18,779 nucleotides of DNA from an uncultured Oscillospiraceae bacterium (lineage in GTDB: Bacteria; Bacillota_A; Clostridia; Oscillospirales; Oscillospiraceae), in the NCBI GenBank assembly GCA_900769845.1, contig CAAGIF010000212.1, positions 1-18,779 of the forward strand. Reading direction: 5' to 3'. The notes beneath the pieces are model-generated. The model saw nothing but the letters and a program-made list of their open reading frames with translations, had not been told where the DNA came from and did no database searches. Position numbers and translations under genes: made by a program. Below are positions 1 through 6,562 of the stretch, one piece after another. Each line of letters opens with the position of its first letter. Position 1 is the stretch's first letter.

Positions 1-1047
1 AACCTGCCCTATATCACCGCTGACGCTACCGGCCCCAAGCACCTGGATGTGACCATCACCCGCGCAAAGTTCAACGAACTGACTGCTGATCTGGTTGAGC
101 GCACTCTGAAGCCCGTTAACCAGGCTCTGTCTGACGCCGGCATGAAGCCCAGCGATCTTGACAAAGTTCTGCTGGTTGGCGGTTCCACCCGTATTCCCGC
201 TGTCCAGGAGGCCGTTAAGGGCATCACCGGCAGCGAGGGCTTCAAGGGCATCAACCCCGACGAGTGCGTGGCCGTGGGCGCTGCCATCCAGGGCGGTGTT
301 CTCACCGGCGACGTCAAGGACGTGGTCCTGCTGGACGTCACCCCCCTGTCCCTGGGTATTGAGACCATGGGCGGCGTGTTCACCCGTCTGATCGACCGCA
401 ACACCACCATCCCCACCCGCAAGAGCCAGATCTTCTCCACCGCCGCTGACGGCCAGACCTCCGTTGAGGTCCATGTGCTCCAGGGTGAGCGTGAGATGGC
501 TGCTTACAATAAGACTCTGGGCCGTTTCCAGCTGTCCGGAATCGCTCCCGCACCCCGTGGCGTTCCCCAGATCGAAGTCACTTTCGACATTGATGCGAAC
601 GGCATCGTGAATGTTTCTGCCAAGGACCTGGGCACCGGCAAGGAGCAGAAGATCGTCATCACTGCCTCCACCAACCTGAGCCAGGACGATATCGACAAGG
701 CCGTCCGGGAAGCCGAGCAGTTCGCTGCCGAGGATAAGGCCCGCAAGGAAGAGGTCGACACCCACAATATGGCCGATCAGACTGTCTATCAGACTGAAAA
801 GACCCTGAACGAGCTGGGTGACAAGATCTCTGACGAAGAAAAGTCTACCATCCAGGCCGCTGTTGACAAGCTGAAGGAAGTCAACAAGGGCACCGATATT
901 GCCGCTATCAAGGCTGCCACCGAGGAAGTCCAGCAGGCTTTCTATAAGGTTTCCGAGAAGCTGTATCAGCAGGCAAATCCCCAGGGCGCCCAGGGCGCAC
1001 CCGCCGATGACGGCGTTGTCGATGCTGACTACGAAAGCGTTGACTAA
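1..1047 (+). CDS. dnaK: Chaperone protein DnaK (Hsp70), C-terminal part
   Basis: DnaK is the ATP-driven Hsp70 chaperone of the cytoplasm, working with DnaJ and GrpE. The frame is open from base 1, so the 5' end lies outside the window. The visible 348 codons are a little over half of a typical 610-640 residue DnaK. They cover the end of the nucleotide-binding domain ([13 protein letters not shown]), the interdomain linker and start of the substrate-binding domain ([14 protein letters not shown]), the beta-sandwich, the helical lid and a Gly/Ala/Pro-rich tail ending VDADYESVD, close to the usual DnaK ending. A strong hairpin terminator follows 11 bases after the stop. dnaJ lies downstream but is separated by a terminator and an unrelated gene. 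Identification is secure. Confidence 0.98.
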   Translation, partial: NLPYITADATGPKHLDVTITRAKFNELTADLVERTLKPVNQALSDAGMKPSDLDKVLLVGGSTRIPAVQEAVKGITGSEGFKGINPDECVAVGAAIQGGVLTGDVKDVVLLDVTPLSLGIETMGGVFTRLIDRNTTIPTRKSQIFSTAADGQTSVEVHVLQGEREMAAYNKTLGRFQLSGIAPAPRGVPQIEVTFDIDANGIVNVSAKDLGTGKEQKIVITASTNLSQDDIDKAVREAEQFAAEDKARKEEVDTHNMADQTVYQTEKTLNELGDKISDEEKSTIQAAVDKLKEVNKGTDIAAIKAATEEVQQAFYKVSEKLYQQANPQGAQGAPADDGVVDADYESVD

Positions 1048-1057
1048 GTAACCCCAT

Positions 1058-1086
1058 AAAAGGGGCGGCTGCAGCCGCCCCTTTTT
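1058..1086 (+). terminator. Rho-independent terminator after dnaK
   Basis: A perfect palindrome (AAAAGGGGCGGC, centre TGCA, GCCGCCCCTTTT) is followed by T. The GC-rich stem and flanking A and T runs make it a strong intrinsic terminator. It should end most dnaK transcription, so the two following genes need read-through or their own promoter. Confidence 0.9.
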
Positions 1087-1112
1087 GGACTATCATCCGC
1101 GAGGTAAAGATC

Positions 1113-1607
1113 ATGCAGGGAATGACCAAAAGAGAAAGACAGATCACCGATGAAACCCGGATCCGGCATATCCTGGACACTGCCAAGGTGCTGCATTTGG
1201 GACTGTGTGTGGATAACGAACCCTATGTGGTTCCCATGAACTACGGCTACTGCCTGGAAGAGGGCAGACTGGTTCTGTATCTGCACAGCGCGGTTCGGGG
1301 GAAAAAGCTGGATATGCTCCGGCGCAATCCCAAGGTGTTTTTCGAGCTGGACTGCGACCGGATCCCCTTTCAGGGGGAGATCGCCTGCCAGTACGGGCTG
1401 GCCTATTCCTCTTTGATGGGCCGGGGAACCGCCCGGATCATTGAGAATGTGGAAGAAAAGAAACGGGCCATGTCCGTTTTGATGAAGACCCAGACCGGCG
1501 GAGATTTTTCTTTTAACGACCGGCTGGTAAGTATTGTGGCGGTGATCCGGATCGATGTGGCGGAATACACTGCGAAAAACCGTCCCCTCCCGGAGAAAAT
1601 GAGGTAA
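1113..1607 (+). CDS. Pyridoxamine 5'-phosphate oxidase-like (NimA-type) flavoprotein
   Basis: The 164-residue protein resembles the NimA branch of the split-barrel FMN-binding PNPOx-like family. Visible family features are an N-terminal helix ([19 protein letters not shown]), the first strands with [18 protein letters not shown], a central [17 protein letters not shown] segment typical of the cofactor-facing region, and a late [18 protein letters not shown] motif. Some NimA proteins reduce 5-nitroimidazoles, but most family members have no assigned substrate, so the role here is open. The start is chosen because GAGG at 1101-1104 lies 8 bases before the ATG; a second ATG three codons later is less well placed. 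The gene sits between dnaK and dnaJ, and its last codons carry the ribosome binding site of dnaJ, 4 bases downstream, implying co-transcription with dnaJ. Confidence 0.85.
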   Translation: MQGMTKRERQITDETRIRHILDTAKVLHLGLCVDNEPYVVPMNYGYCLEEGRLVLYLHSAVRGKKLDMLRRNPKVFFELDCDRIPFQGEIACQYGLAYSSLMGRGTARIIENVEEKKRAMSVLMKTQTGGDFSFNDRLVSIVAVIRIDVAEYTAKNRPLPEKMR

Positions 1608-1611
1608 GTAC

Positions 1612-2754
1612 ATGTCTGAAAATAAACGCGATTATTATGAGGTGCTGGGGGTTGACAAGAAAGCCAGCGCCGATGAAATAAAGAAGGCCTACCGCAAGGC
1701 GGCTATGAAATACCACCCTGACCGGAATCCCGGCGACAAAACCGCCGAAGAGAAGTTTAAGGAAGTGGGCGAAGCCTACGAGGTTCTCTCCGATGAAGGC
1801 AAGCGCTCCCGTTACGATCAGTTCGGCTTTGCCGGTGTTGACCCCAATTACGGCGGCGGCGCCGGAGGGTACGGCGGAAGCGGCTTCGGCGGATTCTCCG
1901 GATTTGGAGATTTCGGCGATATCTTCAGCGAGTTCTTCGGTGGCGGCAGCCGCCAGGCCAGCGCCAATGCTCCCCGCCGGGGCGAAAATGTGATGAGCCG
2001 GCTGGAACTGACCTTCGAGGAAGCTGCCTTCGGCTGCGAAAAGGAAGTGTCTGCTCAGCGGATCGAGAACTGCTCCGGGTGTAACGGCACCGGCTCTGCC
2101 GATGGCGTAGTGGAAACCTGCGCTACCTGCCGGGGCTCCGGTCAGGTACGAACTACCCAGAATTTCATGGGCATGAGCATGCAATCCACCACCGTCTGCC
2201 CCAAGTGCGGCGGCAAGGGCAAAACTATCAAAACTCCCTGCGGCACCTGCCGGGGTAAGGGTAAGGTTCGCCGCACCAAGGTTATCAAGGTAAAAGTTCC
2301 CGCCGGTGTGGATGAGGGCCAGAGCGTCCGTGTCCGTGGCGAGGGCTGCGTGGGCAGCAACGGCGGCGCTGCCGGCGATCTGCTGGTGGAAGTATATATC
2401 AAGCGCCATCCCATCTTCACCCGCCGGGGCATGGATGTGCTTTGCGAGGTGCCCATCTCCTTCGGCCAGGCAGCCCTGGGCGCCCAGATCCAGGTTCCCA
2501 CTCTGGACGGCAAGGTTCCCTATGATATTCCCGAGGGCACCCAGACCGGCACGGTATTTACCCTGCTGGGCCGGGGCATTCCCGAGGTGAACAACAACCG
2601 CCGCCGGGGTAATCAGCGCTTCACCGTGGTGGTGGAGACCCCCACCCGGCTGAGCAAAGAGCAGAAGGAGCTGCTGCGCCAACTGGAAGGCACACTGGAA
2701 GAATCCCCCAAGCGCAAGAAGTTCTTTGATGCCATCAAGGATATTTTTGATTAA
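1612..2754 (+). CDS. dnaJ: Chaperone protein DnaJ (Hsp40)
   Basis: DnaJ is the co-chaperone that delivers unfolded clients to DnaK and stimulates its ATPase. All domains of a class A Hsp40 are visible in the 380 residues: a J domain at about 6-70 with the HPD triad at 35-37, a Gly/Phe-rich linker at about 76-112 ([19 protein letters not shown]), four zinc-binding CxxCxGxG repeats between about 145 and 215 ([32 protein letters not shown]), and the two C-terminal client-binding barrels. Length is normal for the family. The ribosome binding site GAGGTAAG overlaps the stop of the preceding NimA-like gene. A bidirectional terminator follows the stop by 14 bases. Confidence 0.98.
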   Translation: MSENKRDYYEVLGVDKKASADEIKKAYRKAAMKYHPDRNPGDKTAEEKFKEVGEAYEVLSDEGKRSRYDQFGFAGVDPNYGGGAGGYGGSGFGGFSGFGDFGDIFSEFFGGGSRQASANAPRRGENVMSRLELTFEEAAFGCEKEVSAQRIENCSGCNGTGSADGVVETCATCRGSGQVRTTQNFMGMSMQSTTVCPKCGGKGKTIKTPCGTCRGKGKVRRTKVIKVKVPAGVDEGQSVRVRGEGCVGSNGGAAGDLLVEVYIKRHPIFTRRGMDVLCEVPISFGQAALGAQIQVPTLDGKVPYDIPEGTQTGTVFTLLGRGIPEVNNNRRRGNQRFTVVVETPTRLSKEQKELLRQLEGTLEESPKRKKFFDAIKDIFD

Positions 2755-2768
2755 CCCAGACAATACAG

Positions 2769-2796
2769 AAAACCCACCCGTTTCGGGTGGGTTTTT
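2769..2796. terminator. Bidirectional terminator between convergent genes
   Basis: The sequence AAAACCCACCCG, loop TTT, CGGGTGGGTTTTT forms a strong hairpin with a T-run on the plus strand and a matching T-run (from the leading A tract) on the minus strand. It serves dnaJ from the left and the convergent membrane-protein gene from the right. Confidence 0.9.
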
Positions 2797-2814
2797 GCTG
2801 TATATCAGAGATAT

Positions 2815-4002
2815 TTACAAAATCATCATCAGCAGGGTATAGATCCAGTTGGCAGCAACACCGGCGCAAAGGCCGCCAATGGTGTGGCTGACGATGGCTT
2901 TTCCTGTCAGTTCGTGACATTTTAAGCTGTCCATCATGGCAACATGAGTGCTTAAGTAACCGCTCCAGCACATACACATGGCGGTGAACACCGCGATGTC
3001 ATGGGCGTTGGCAAGGTTATTTGCCACCAGACTTTCCGCCATACCAATGGCTGCGCCGGCTGCGCCCAGGGCGGTGATAGGAACGGAGATCGCCTCCGGA
3101 GAGGAGAATCCGAAGAGGGGCAGCAGAATGAACTGGAGTTTTTCTCCGATCCAGGGCAAAAGACCGATGCCTTCATAAGCCGCGCCGGTGTAGCCCATGC
3201 CCGGCTCCCGGTTGGTCAGCATGATCACCATAGTGCAGATGATCAGCACACCGGGGATAATGCTCAGACCCATATCCACGCCGCTTTTGCCGCCCTCCAG
3301 CAGGGCATCCATGAACCGGGAACCCACGGAACCGCTGCGGGTCTTGCGGAAACGGTTGATGTCAATGGCTTCTGCGTCGTCAGCGCTGTGTTCGCAGGGA
3401 GCTTCCTTGCCGTAGATCTTGGCAGTTTGCAGCAGCATCAGCCGGGTGCTGACGATGGAGCCGACGATAGCGCCGATATTACCCACCAGAACCGCCAGAC
3501 CAAAGCTTTCTCCAATGGGGGAGTGAAGACCGCCCATAAAGGTGGTGATGATCAGACCCATGCCAAAGGCGGTGCCGATGTTGGTCAGAGCAGGAAGCTG
3601 GTATTTCTTAAAATATCGGCGGAAATTCTGATCCTCTGCCAGGGTCAGAATAGCGGGGTTATCGGACATATAGGTGGTCAGAATACCCACGGCGCTGGCG
3701 CCGGGCAGACCGTAAATGGGCCGGATCAGGGGGGACAGCAGCTTGTTGAGCAGGTAGATCACGCCAAACTCAGAAAACAGGGCGGAAACCGCGCCCGCCA
3801 GCACGGCGATGGCCATGATATAGAAAACGGTGTTCAGCAGCAGATCATGGGCGGTGTTCATCAAAGTGTTGAACATGTTGGCAACGCCCATCCGACTGCC
3901 CAGCAGTACGAAAACGCCGACAAAAATGCCGGAGAAAACAAAGACCTCGGGGGTGATACCTTTTTTTACCCCGGAGGGCAGAGGATTTTCCTGCTTCTTC
4001 AT
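2815..4002 (-). CDS. Polytopic membrane protein with nucleoside-recognition (Gate)-like fold
   Basis: This 395-residue protein is mostly hydrophobic, with roughly ten predicted membrane segments, for example near residues 20-38, 50-72, 140-165, 245-262, 310-335 and 370-392. Segments such as GLPGASAVGILTTYMSDNPAILTLAED resemble the Gate / nucleoside-recognition domain of clostridial membrane proteins named after the C. difficile CD0519/CD1768 family. I base that on remembered family appearance, so it is moderate confidence. Substrate and direction of transport are unknown. A soluble loop at about 196-225 (CEHSADDAEAIDINRFRKTRSGS) divides two hydrophobic halves. The start fits AAAGG about 10 bases upstream. 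It is a single-gene minus-strand unit with its own promoter and a terminator shared with dnaJ. Confidence 0.7.
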   Translation of the reverse strand: MKKQENPLPSGVKKGITPEVFVFSGIFVGVFVLLGSRMGVANMFNTLMNTAHDLLLNTVFYIMAIAVLAGAVSALFSEFGVIYLLNKLLSPLIRPIYGLPGASAVGILTTYMSDNPAILTLAEDQNFRRYFKKYQLPALTNIGTAFGMGLIITTFMGGLHSPIGESFGLAVLVGNIGAIVGSIVSTRLMLLQTAKIYGKEAPCEHSADDAEAIDINRFRKTRSGSVGSRFMDALLEGGKSGVDMGLSIIPGVLIICTMVIMLTNREPGMGYTGAAYEGIGLLPWIGEKLQFILLPLFGFSSPEAISVPITALGAAGAAIGMAESLVANNLANAHDIAVFTAMCMCWSGYLSTHVAMMDSLKCHELTGKAIVSHTIGGLCAGVAANWIYTLLMMIL

Positions 4003-4061
4003 ACTACGCCACGCCTTTCTGAAAGGGTCGGAGTTCCCCGGACCCCATAATTCTACACCTT

Positions 4062-4090
4062 ATTATAGAAACTTCCCCGGTATCCGTCAA
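4062..4090 (-). promoter_or_regulatory. Sigma-A type promoter of the membrane-protein gene
   Basis: On the minus strand, TTGACG (4085-4090) and TATAAT (4062-4067) are separated by exactly 17 bases. This is a near-consensus housekeeping promoter, about 60 bases upstream of the start codon at 4002. The leader contains a GC-rich imperfect hairpin (about 4025-4048) of unknown meaning. Confidence 0.8.
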
Positions 4091-4153
4091 GTATCGATTT
4101 AGCAAAGAAGGAGCGCTGAATATCGGGGGAAATGCCCATAATGTGCAGAATTC

Positions 4154-4187
4154 AAAAAACACCTGCGCCGATCCGGCGCAGGTGTTT
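4154..4187 (-). terminator. Terminator of the GNAT gene
   Basis: A 14-bp perfect stem (AAACACCTGCGCCG, loop ATC, and its complement at 4174-4187) is followed on the minus strand by a run of six T (complement of 4154-4159). It lies about 40 bases past the acetyltransferase stop and also marks the left edge of the accessory pocket. Confidence 0.88.
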
Positions 4188-4225
4188 CTGATCAGTATGC
4201 ATCAAGAGGTTAGACGAAATGGAAT

Positions 4226-4732
4226 TTATCTCTCATAATAATTCATAATAAAGGTTTTTTCGCTCCGTCGGTCTATGGTTTCTTCGGAATGTGAAAATCT
4301 TAATCCAACCGATTGTGCCAACTTGTTTGATGGGACATTCTCTGCCCAGCATGAATAAATGAATTTCTGTGCGCCAAGCTCCTCAAATGCCTGATTGAGC
4401 AGGGCACATAGAATCTGTTTGCCATAGCCTTTTCCTGTATAGGAGGGGCCGACCGCAATACCAGAATCTTCAAAAACGCCATCGCTTGTTTCTTTCATCC
4501 CTGCATACCCAATCGGTATTTTGCTCTTTTTCTCATAAACAAAATAGGCCGTTGGGCTTACTTCTTGAAATGCAACAAAGCCTTTCGTCATCTCATAGCC
4601 TTCTTGCTCTGTTTGTTTTGCTCTCCACATCATATAACGGGCAGTTTCTTCATGCTTCCAAACATTCTCATACATTGCTTTCCAGTCATCAAGTTTGCCC
4701 TTATCTAAAATCAAATCCTTTGTTTCAATCAT
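4226..4732 (-). CDS. GNAT family N-acetyltransferase (RimJ/RimL-like)
   Basis: The 168-residue protein has the layout of the RimJ/RimL-like GNAT group: an N-terminal MIETKDLILDKGKLDDWKAMY, a central beta-strand region (PIGYAGMKE), the acetyl-CoA pyrophosphate-binding motif A around VGPSYTGKGYGKQIL (pattern Q/R-x-x-G-x-G), and a C-terminal NVPSNKLAQSVGLRF. It would transfer acetyl from acetyl-CoA to a primary amine; the substrate cannot be read from sequence. Codon use is clearly more A/T-rich than dnaJ or prfA, suggesting acquisition. No good Shine-Dalgarno sequence precedes the ATG, which is unusual here; the start is kept because the N-terminus matches the family. It appears to be a single-gene unit. 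Confidence 0.88.
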   Translation of the reverse strand: MIETKDLILDKGKLDDWKAMYENVWKHEETARYMMWRAKQTEQEGYEMTKGFVAFQEVSPTAYFVYEKKSKIPIGYAGMKETSDGVFEDSGIAVGPSYTGKGYGKQILCALLNQAFEELGAQKFIYSCWAENVPSNKLAQSVGLRFSHSEETIDRRSEKTFIMNYYER

Positions 4733-4927
4733 GTTGATACCCGCGCAAATTCAAGTTTATCGAACTGTTGCCCAATGCTTTGCAATAATTGTCGCAGATT
4801 TAAAGACTAAATTCTATAAGAAAAATGTAAATTGTTAGGTAATCTGCGAAAACACGAAATCCCGCTCCGGCAGAATCTTCTGCGCCTTAAAGGGTTGAGC
4901 CTCGTCCCAGGCTATCTCGTCAAAAAA
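4733..4927. other. Intergenic stretch with inverted repeat and in-frame open tail
   Basis: No gene is called here. Two observations stand. A 9-base inverted repeat, TCGCAGATT at 4792-4800 and AATCTGCGA at 4841-4849, frames a 40-base AT-rich spacer. In addition, on the minus strand the frame of the upstream small membrane protein stays open for 30 codons after its TAA (4838-4927), up to a second TAA at 4835-4837. No convincing terminator is seen for the small membrane-protein gene. Confidence 0.5.
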
Positions 4928-5281
4928 TTATTCGGCGGGCTCTGCGACGGCTTCTTCAACAGGCGCTGCCACGGGCATTTCCTTAGGCTCTGCGGGAATG
5001 GCAGCAAATTTCAAACCAAAGTAGCAGCCGTCAAAAAGGCCCATCGAAATCAGAATGAAGCCAAGAGCCAGCTGAAGCATATCACCCACTTCGTCAATGT
5101 TATTGCCGGCTCGGGCGGTTGCCTTGTAGGAATAGGTGTAGAAATCTCCGCCGAAACTGGTGGTGGTGCTGCTCCAGCTGCCGCTGTAGCTGTTCATCAC
5201 AACAATTCCCAGAATGATCATCAGGATGCCTGCCGCAATACCGATGATGGCGATGATTTTTGCCAGTTTGTTCTGTTTCAT
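4928..5281 (-). CDS. Small two-helix membrane protein of unknown function
   Basis: I do not recognise the family. The 117 residues comprise a short basic start (MKQNKLAK), a first membrane helix at about 8-30 (IIAIIGIAAGILMIILGIVVM), a Ser/Thr/Tyr-rich outside or loop segment at about 31-64, a second hydrophobic segment at about 68-90 (LQLALGFILISMGLFDGCYFG), and an acidic Ala/Pro/Glu tail (PVAAPVEEAVAEPAE). The composition is GC-richer than the genes around it. The start has a good AAGGAAG ribosome binding site and a near-consensus promoter just upstream, so it is probably expressed on its own. Possible roles include a small membrane regulator or envelope protein, but nothing in the sequence decides this. 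Confidence 0.75.
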   Translation of the reverse strand: MKQNKLAKIIAIIGIAAGILMIILGIVVMNSYSGSWSSTTTSFGGDFYTYSYKATARAGNNIDEVGDMLQLALGFILISMGLFDGCYFGLKFAAIPAEPKEMPVAAPVEEAVAEPAE

Positions 5282-5316
5282 AGGGATCTTCCTTTCTGTT
5301 TATATTGGATAGTACC

Positions 5317-5345
5317 ATAATAACAGAATGCGGGAATAAAGTCAA
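5317..5345 (-). promoter_or_regulatory. Sigma-A type promoter of the small membrane protein
   Basis: On the minus strand, TTGACT (5340-5345) and TATTAT (5317-5322) are separated by 17 bases, about 36 bases before the start codon. Confidence 0.75.
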
Positions 5346-5395
5346 TGAAACAGCCCCTTTCGATGCCGAAAAAGGAAACCGTCTTCCCGATACAT

Positions 5396-5896
5396 TTACC
5401 AAGCGCCTTTACAAAGCGTTCTTTCCATAATGGCAGTAAGTACAGTTGTCACAACATTTGCACTGATAACAGTAAACAGTAGTTTTTTAGAATTACAGGA
5501 AGTCTTTTTTAATCCAAAATATACCGTCGGAATTTCAACAATGAGTGTAATAATCAAATATACCACACCCACGATATAGAACGGGGAGTGTTCTAATGTT
5601 TGTTCAAAAGTATATAGCGAAGGCGTGACATATTCAAGCAAATACGGAGCTGCAAAGGAAAGAACATTCGCCAACATAACAAAGAAAATGGTTTTGGACA
5701 GAGCATTTACTTTGGGTATAAAATTAATCGATACAACTTCGATAACCAAAGTGAGCATTACCACAAGCGGCAACAGGTCGTGTGGGCGTGTTTGTGATAT
5801 CCAGCGCCAGGATGAGTTAGCCGAAACAGATGTGGCGAATAAAAATACAAAAATAAAAGCATAAAGAACAGAAGATAGCACACGATACTTTTTCAT
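5396..5896 (-). CDS. Four-helix membrane protein of unknown function, AT-rich
   Basis: I do not recognise the family. The 166-residue protein starts with a signal-like hydrophobic segment (residues 6-26, ending TSVSANSS, which could be cleaved after SVSA). About four more hydrophobic stretches follow, near 42-58 (LLPLVVMLTLVIEVV), 66-86 (LSKTIFFVMLANVLSFAAPYL), 107-128 (IVGVVYLIITLIVEIPTVYFG) and 138-158 (LLFTVISANVVTTVLTAIM). No catalytic motif is visible. The start is supported by an AAGGAGCG ribosome binding site (5902-5909). Codon usage is AT-rich, like the acetyltransferase and lipoprotein genes, and fits an acquired gene. No clear terminator separates it from the next minus-strand gene, which has its own promoter. 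Confidence 0.75.
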   Translation of the reverse strand: MKKYRVLSSVLYAFIFVFLFATSVSANSSWRWISQTRPHDLLPLVVMLTLVIEVVSINFIPKVNALSKTIFFVMLANVLSFAAPYLLEYVTPSLYTFEQTLEHSPFYIVGVVYLIITLIVEIPTVYFGLKKTSCNSKKLLFTVISANVVTTVLTAIMERTLCKGAW

Positions 5897-5947
5897 GGTT
5901 GCGCTCCTTTTTCAAATACTGATTTTTCGAACTGCCCTCACATATCC

Positions 5948-5975
5948 AGTATAGCATTTTCTTGCTGTTTTTCAA
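5948..5975 (-). promoter_or_regulatory. Promoter of the four-helix membrane protein
   Basis: On the minus strand, TTGAAA (5970-5975) and TATACT (5948-5953) are separated by 16 bases, about 50 bases upstream of the start codon. Confidence 0.65.
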
Positions 5976-6000
5976 TTTGTTTTTAAAGATTTACAAGATA

Positions 6001-6026
6001 AAAGGGAGCAAGTTCAACTTGCTCCC
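6001..6026 (-). terminator. Hairpin terminator downstream of zinc-ribbon gene and rubrerythrin relic
   Basis: GGGAGCAAGTT (6004-6014) and AACTTGCTCCC (6016-6026) form a strong stem with a small loop. On the minus strand it is followed by TTTTAT. It lies 26 bases past the stop of the rubrerythrin relic at 6052, so it may be the former terminator of that gene. It shares the 10-mer GGGAGCAAGT with the hairpin at 6386-6407. Confidence 0.7.
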
Positions 6027-6051
6027 TCGTTTGTTAAGGATGACAGATATA

Positions 6052-6111
6052 TTAGTTGTTGAAATGTCTCTTGAGGAGACTTTCTGGATCGTGGCCGTGG
6101 CGAGCCTCGTC
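6052..6111 (-). pseudogene. 3'-end relic of a rubrerythrin-like gene
   Basis: On the minus strand these 20 codons read DEARHGHDPESLLKRHFNN and stop. The intact reverse rubrerythrin at 7629-8219 ends DEARHGVALKGLLERYFK. The iron-ligand motif DEARHG and the (L)L-x-R-x-F ending match, but codons differ at many positions, so the relic comes from a diverged paralogue rather than a recent copy. It is directly joined to the end of the zinc-ribbon gene, overlapping it by two bases in another frame, and has no start codon or upstream rubrerythrin sequence. Confidence 0.65.
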
Positions 6112-6340
6112 ATGCGTCTTCTGTTTTATACTCCTTGCGGAAGCCGCAACTGTGGCAGCGATAGGTCACTTTATAGCAACCTATTGCTTTCTTAACCGGC
6201 CTTGCCAGAACCCCTCTTGGAACACCGATACGGATGCGTCCCAGACCGCCAATAGAAATTCCGGTTTTGAAAGGATTTACTTCCTCTTTCCAAGTTTTGG
6301 TCTTTCCGCACCTGGGACACTTGGATGGGATGCCTGCCAT
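6110..6340 (-). CDS. Small zinc-ribbon protein of unknown function
   Basis: The 76-residue product has two CxxC knuckles, CPRCG near residues 8-12 and CHSCG near residues 63-67, separated by a Gly/Ile/Arg-rich linker (GISIGGLGRIRIGVPRGV). This is the layout of a small treble-clef or zinc-ribbon protein. I cannot assign a family or partner. An upstream in-frame ATG (6395-6397) would add 19 residues, but the ATG at 6338-6340 is preferred because GGGGAG lies 8 bases before it. The promoter at 6369-6397 is well placed for that start. The C-terminus runs straight into the rubrerythrin relic, so the last residues may not be ancestral. Confidence 0.7.
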   Translation of the reverse strand: MAGIPSKCPRCGKTKTWKEEVNPFKTGISIGGLGRIRIGVPRGVLARPVKKAIGCYKVTYRCHSCGFRKEYKTEDA

Positions 6341-6368
6341 AGCTTCATCTCCCCTTCGCCTTTTCCTT

Positions 6369-6397
6369 AGTATACCAAAGAAAAAGGGCGGGAGCAA
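6369..6397 (-). promoter_or_regulatory. Promoter of the zinc-ribbon gene, overlapping a terminator hairpin
   Basis: On the minus strand, TTGCTC (6392-6397) and TATACT (6369-6374) are 17 bases apart. The -35 hexamer lies in the loop and arm of the hairpin at 6386-6407, so a terminator for upstream transcripts and a promoter for this gene appear to share bases. Confidence 0.5.
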
Positions 6398-6407
6398 GTC
6401 CCCGCCC
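6386..6407 (-). terminator. Hairpin terminator, TGTAGGG-hairpin repeat copy 1
   Basis: GGGCGGG (6386-6392) and CCCGCCC (6401-6407) form a stem with an 8-base loop, followed on the minus strand by TTTTTC. On that strand it begins TGTAGGG (6405-6411), as does the hairpin at 6440-6463, and shares GGGAGCAAGT with the hairpin at 6004. Confidence 0.65.
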
Positions 6408-6420
6408 TACATTTGATTTC

Positions 6421-6447
6421 TTACTTGAAGTAATGTATCAGCAGACC
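6421..6447 (-). pseudogene. Second 3'-end relic of rubrerythrin (GLLIHYFK stop)
   Basis: On the minus strand the last nine codons read GLLIHYFK and stop, compared with GLLERYFK and stop in the intact gene. At DNA level, 6417-6448 aligns without gaps to 7625-7656 with 28 of 32 positions identical, including 17 consecutive bases covering the stop codon and four bases beyond it. The upstream edge of the match is absorbed into a perfect hairpin (6440-6463). It is far closer to the resident gene than the relic at 6052-6111. Confidence 0.65.
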
Positions 6448-6463
6448 CCTGTTGGGGTCTGCT
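6440..6463. repeat. Perfect hairpin, TGTAGGG-hairpin repeat copy 2
   Basis: AGCAGACCCC, loop TGTT, GGGGTCTGCT is a perfect 10-bp stem. On the minus strand it is immediately preceded by TGTAGGG (6464-6470), as is the hairpin at 6386-6407. One arm is formed from the rubrerythrin-like sequence. No T-run follows, so it is not a standard terminator. Confidence 0.6.
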
Positions 6464-6510
6464 CCCTACAATATCCATTATAAATGGTTTGCGGTTTTTT
6501 ATTCCATATA

Positions 6511-6546
6511 ACAGAAAAGGCTTGCTGCGCAGCAAGCCTTTTCTGT
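6511..6546. terminator. Long palindromic terminator of the lipoprotein gene
   Basis: This is a perfect 36-base palindrome: left arm ACAGAAAAGGCTTGCTGC, and the right arm is its exact reverse complement. It lies 16 bases past the lipoprotein stop. The TTTTCT run in the minus-strand 3' arm supports intrinsic termination; it could also act on the plus strand. Confidence 0.75.
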
Positions 6547-6562
6547 GTCTTATCAATTTTAT

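Noticed and set aside
1513..2763. A 416-codon open frame on the minus strand opposite dnaJ
   Set aside because: Ala/Gly-rich shadow of the Gly-rich DnaJ coding sequence, with no ribosome binding site or family features.
3001..4050. A 349-codon plus-strand frame opposite the polytopic membrane protein
   Set aside because: Gln/His/Gly-rich with no family features; the minus-strand gene has hydrophobic segments, promoter and terminator.
4832..5320. A 162-codon plus-strand frame over the small membrane protein
   Set aside because: No ribosome binding site; the opposite strand carries a near-consensus promoter, ribosome binding site and clear membrane helices.
6341..6397. Upstream start adding 19 residues to the zinc-ribbon protein
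   Set aside because: The longer start would lie at the -35 of the best promoter and lacks a ribosome binding site; the internal ATG has GGGGAG at 8 bases.
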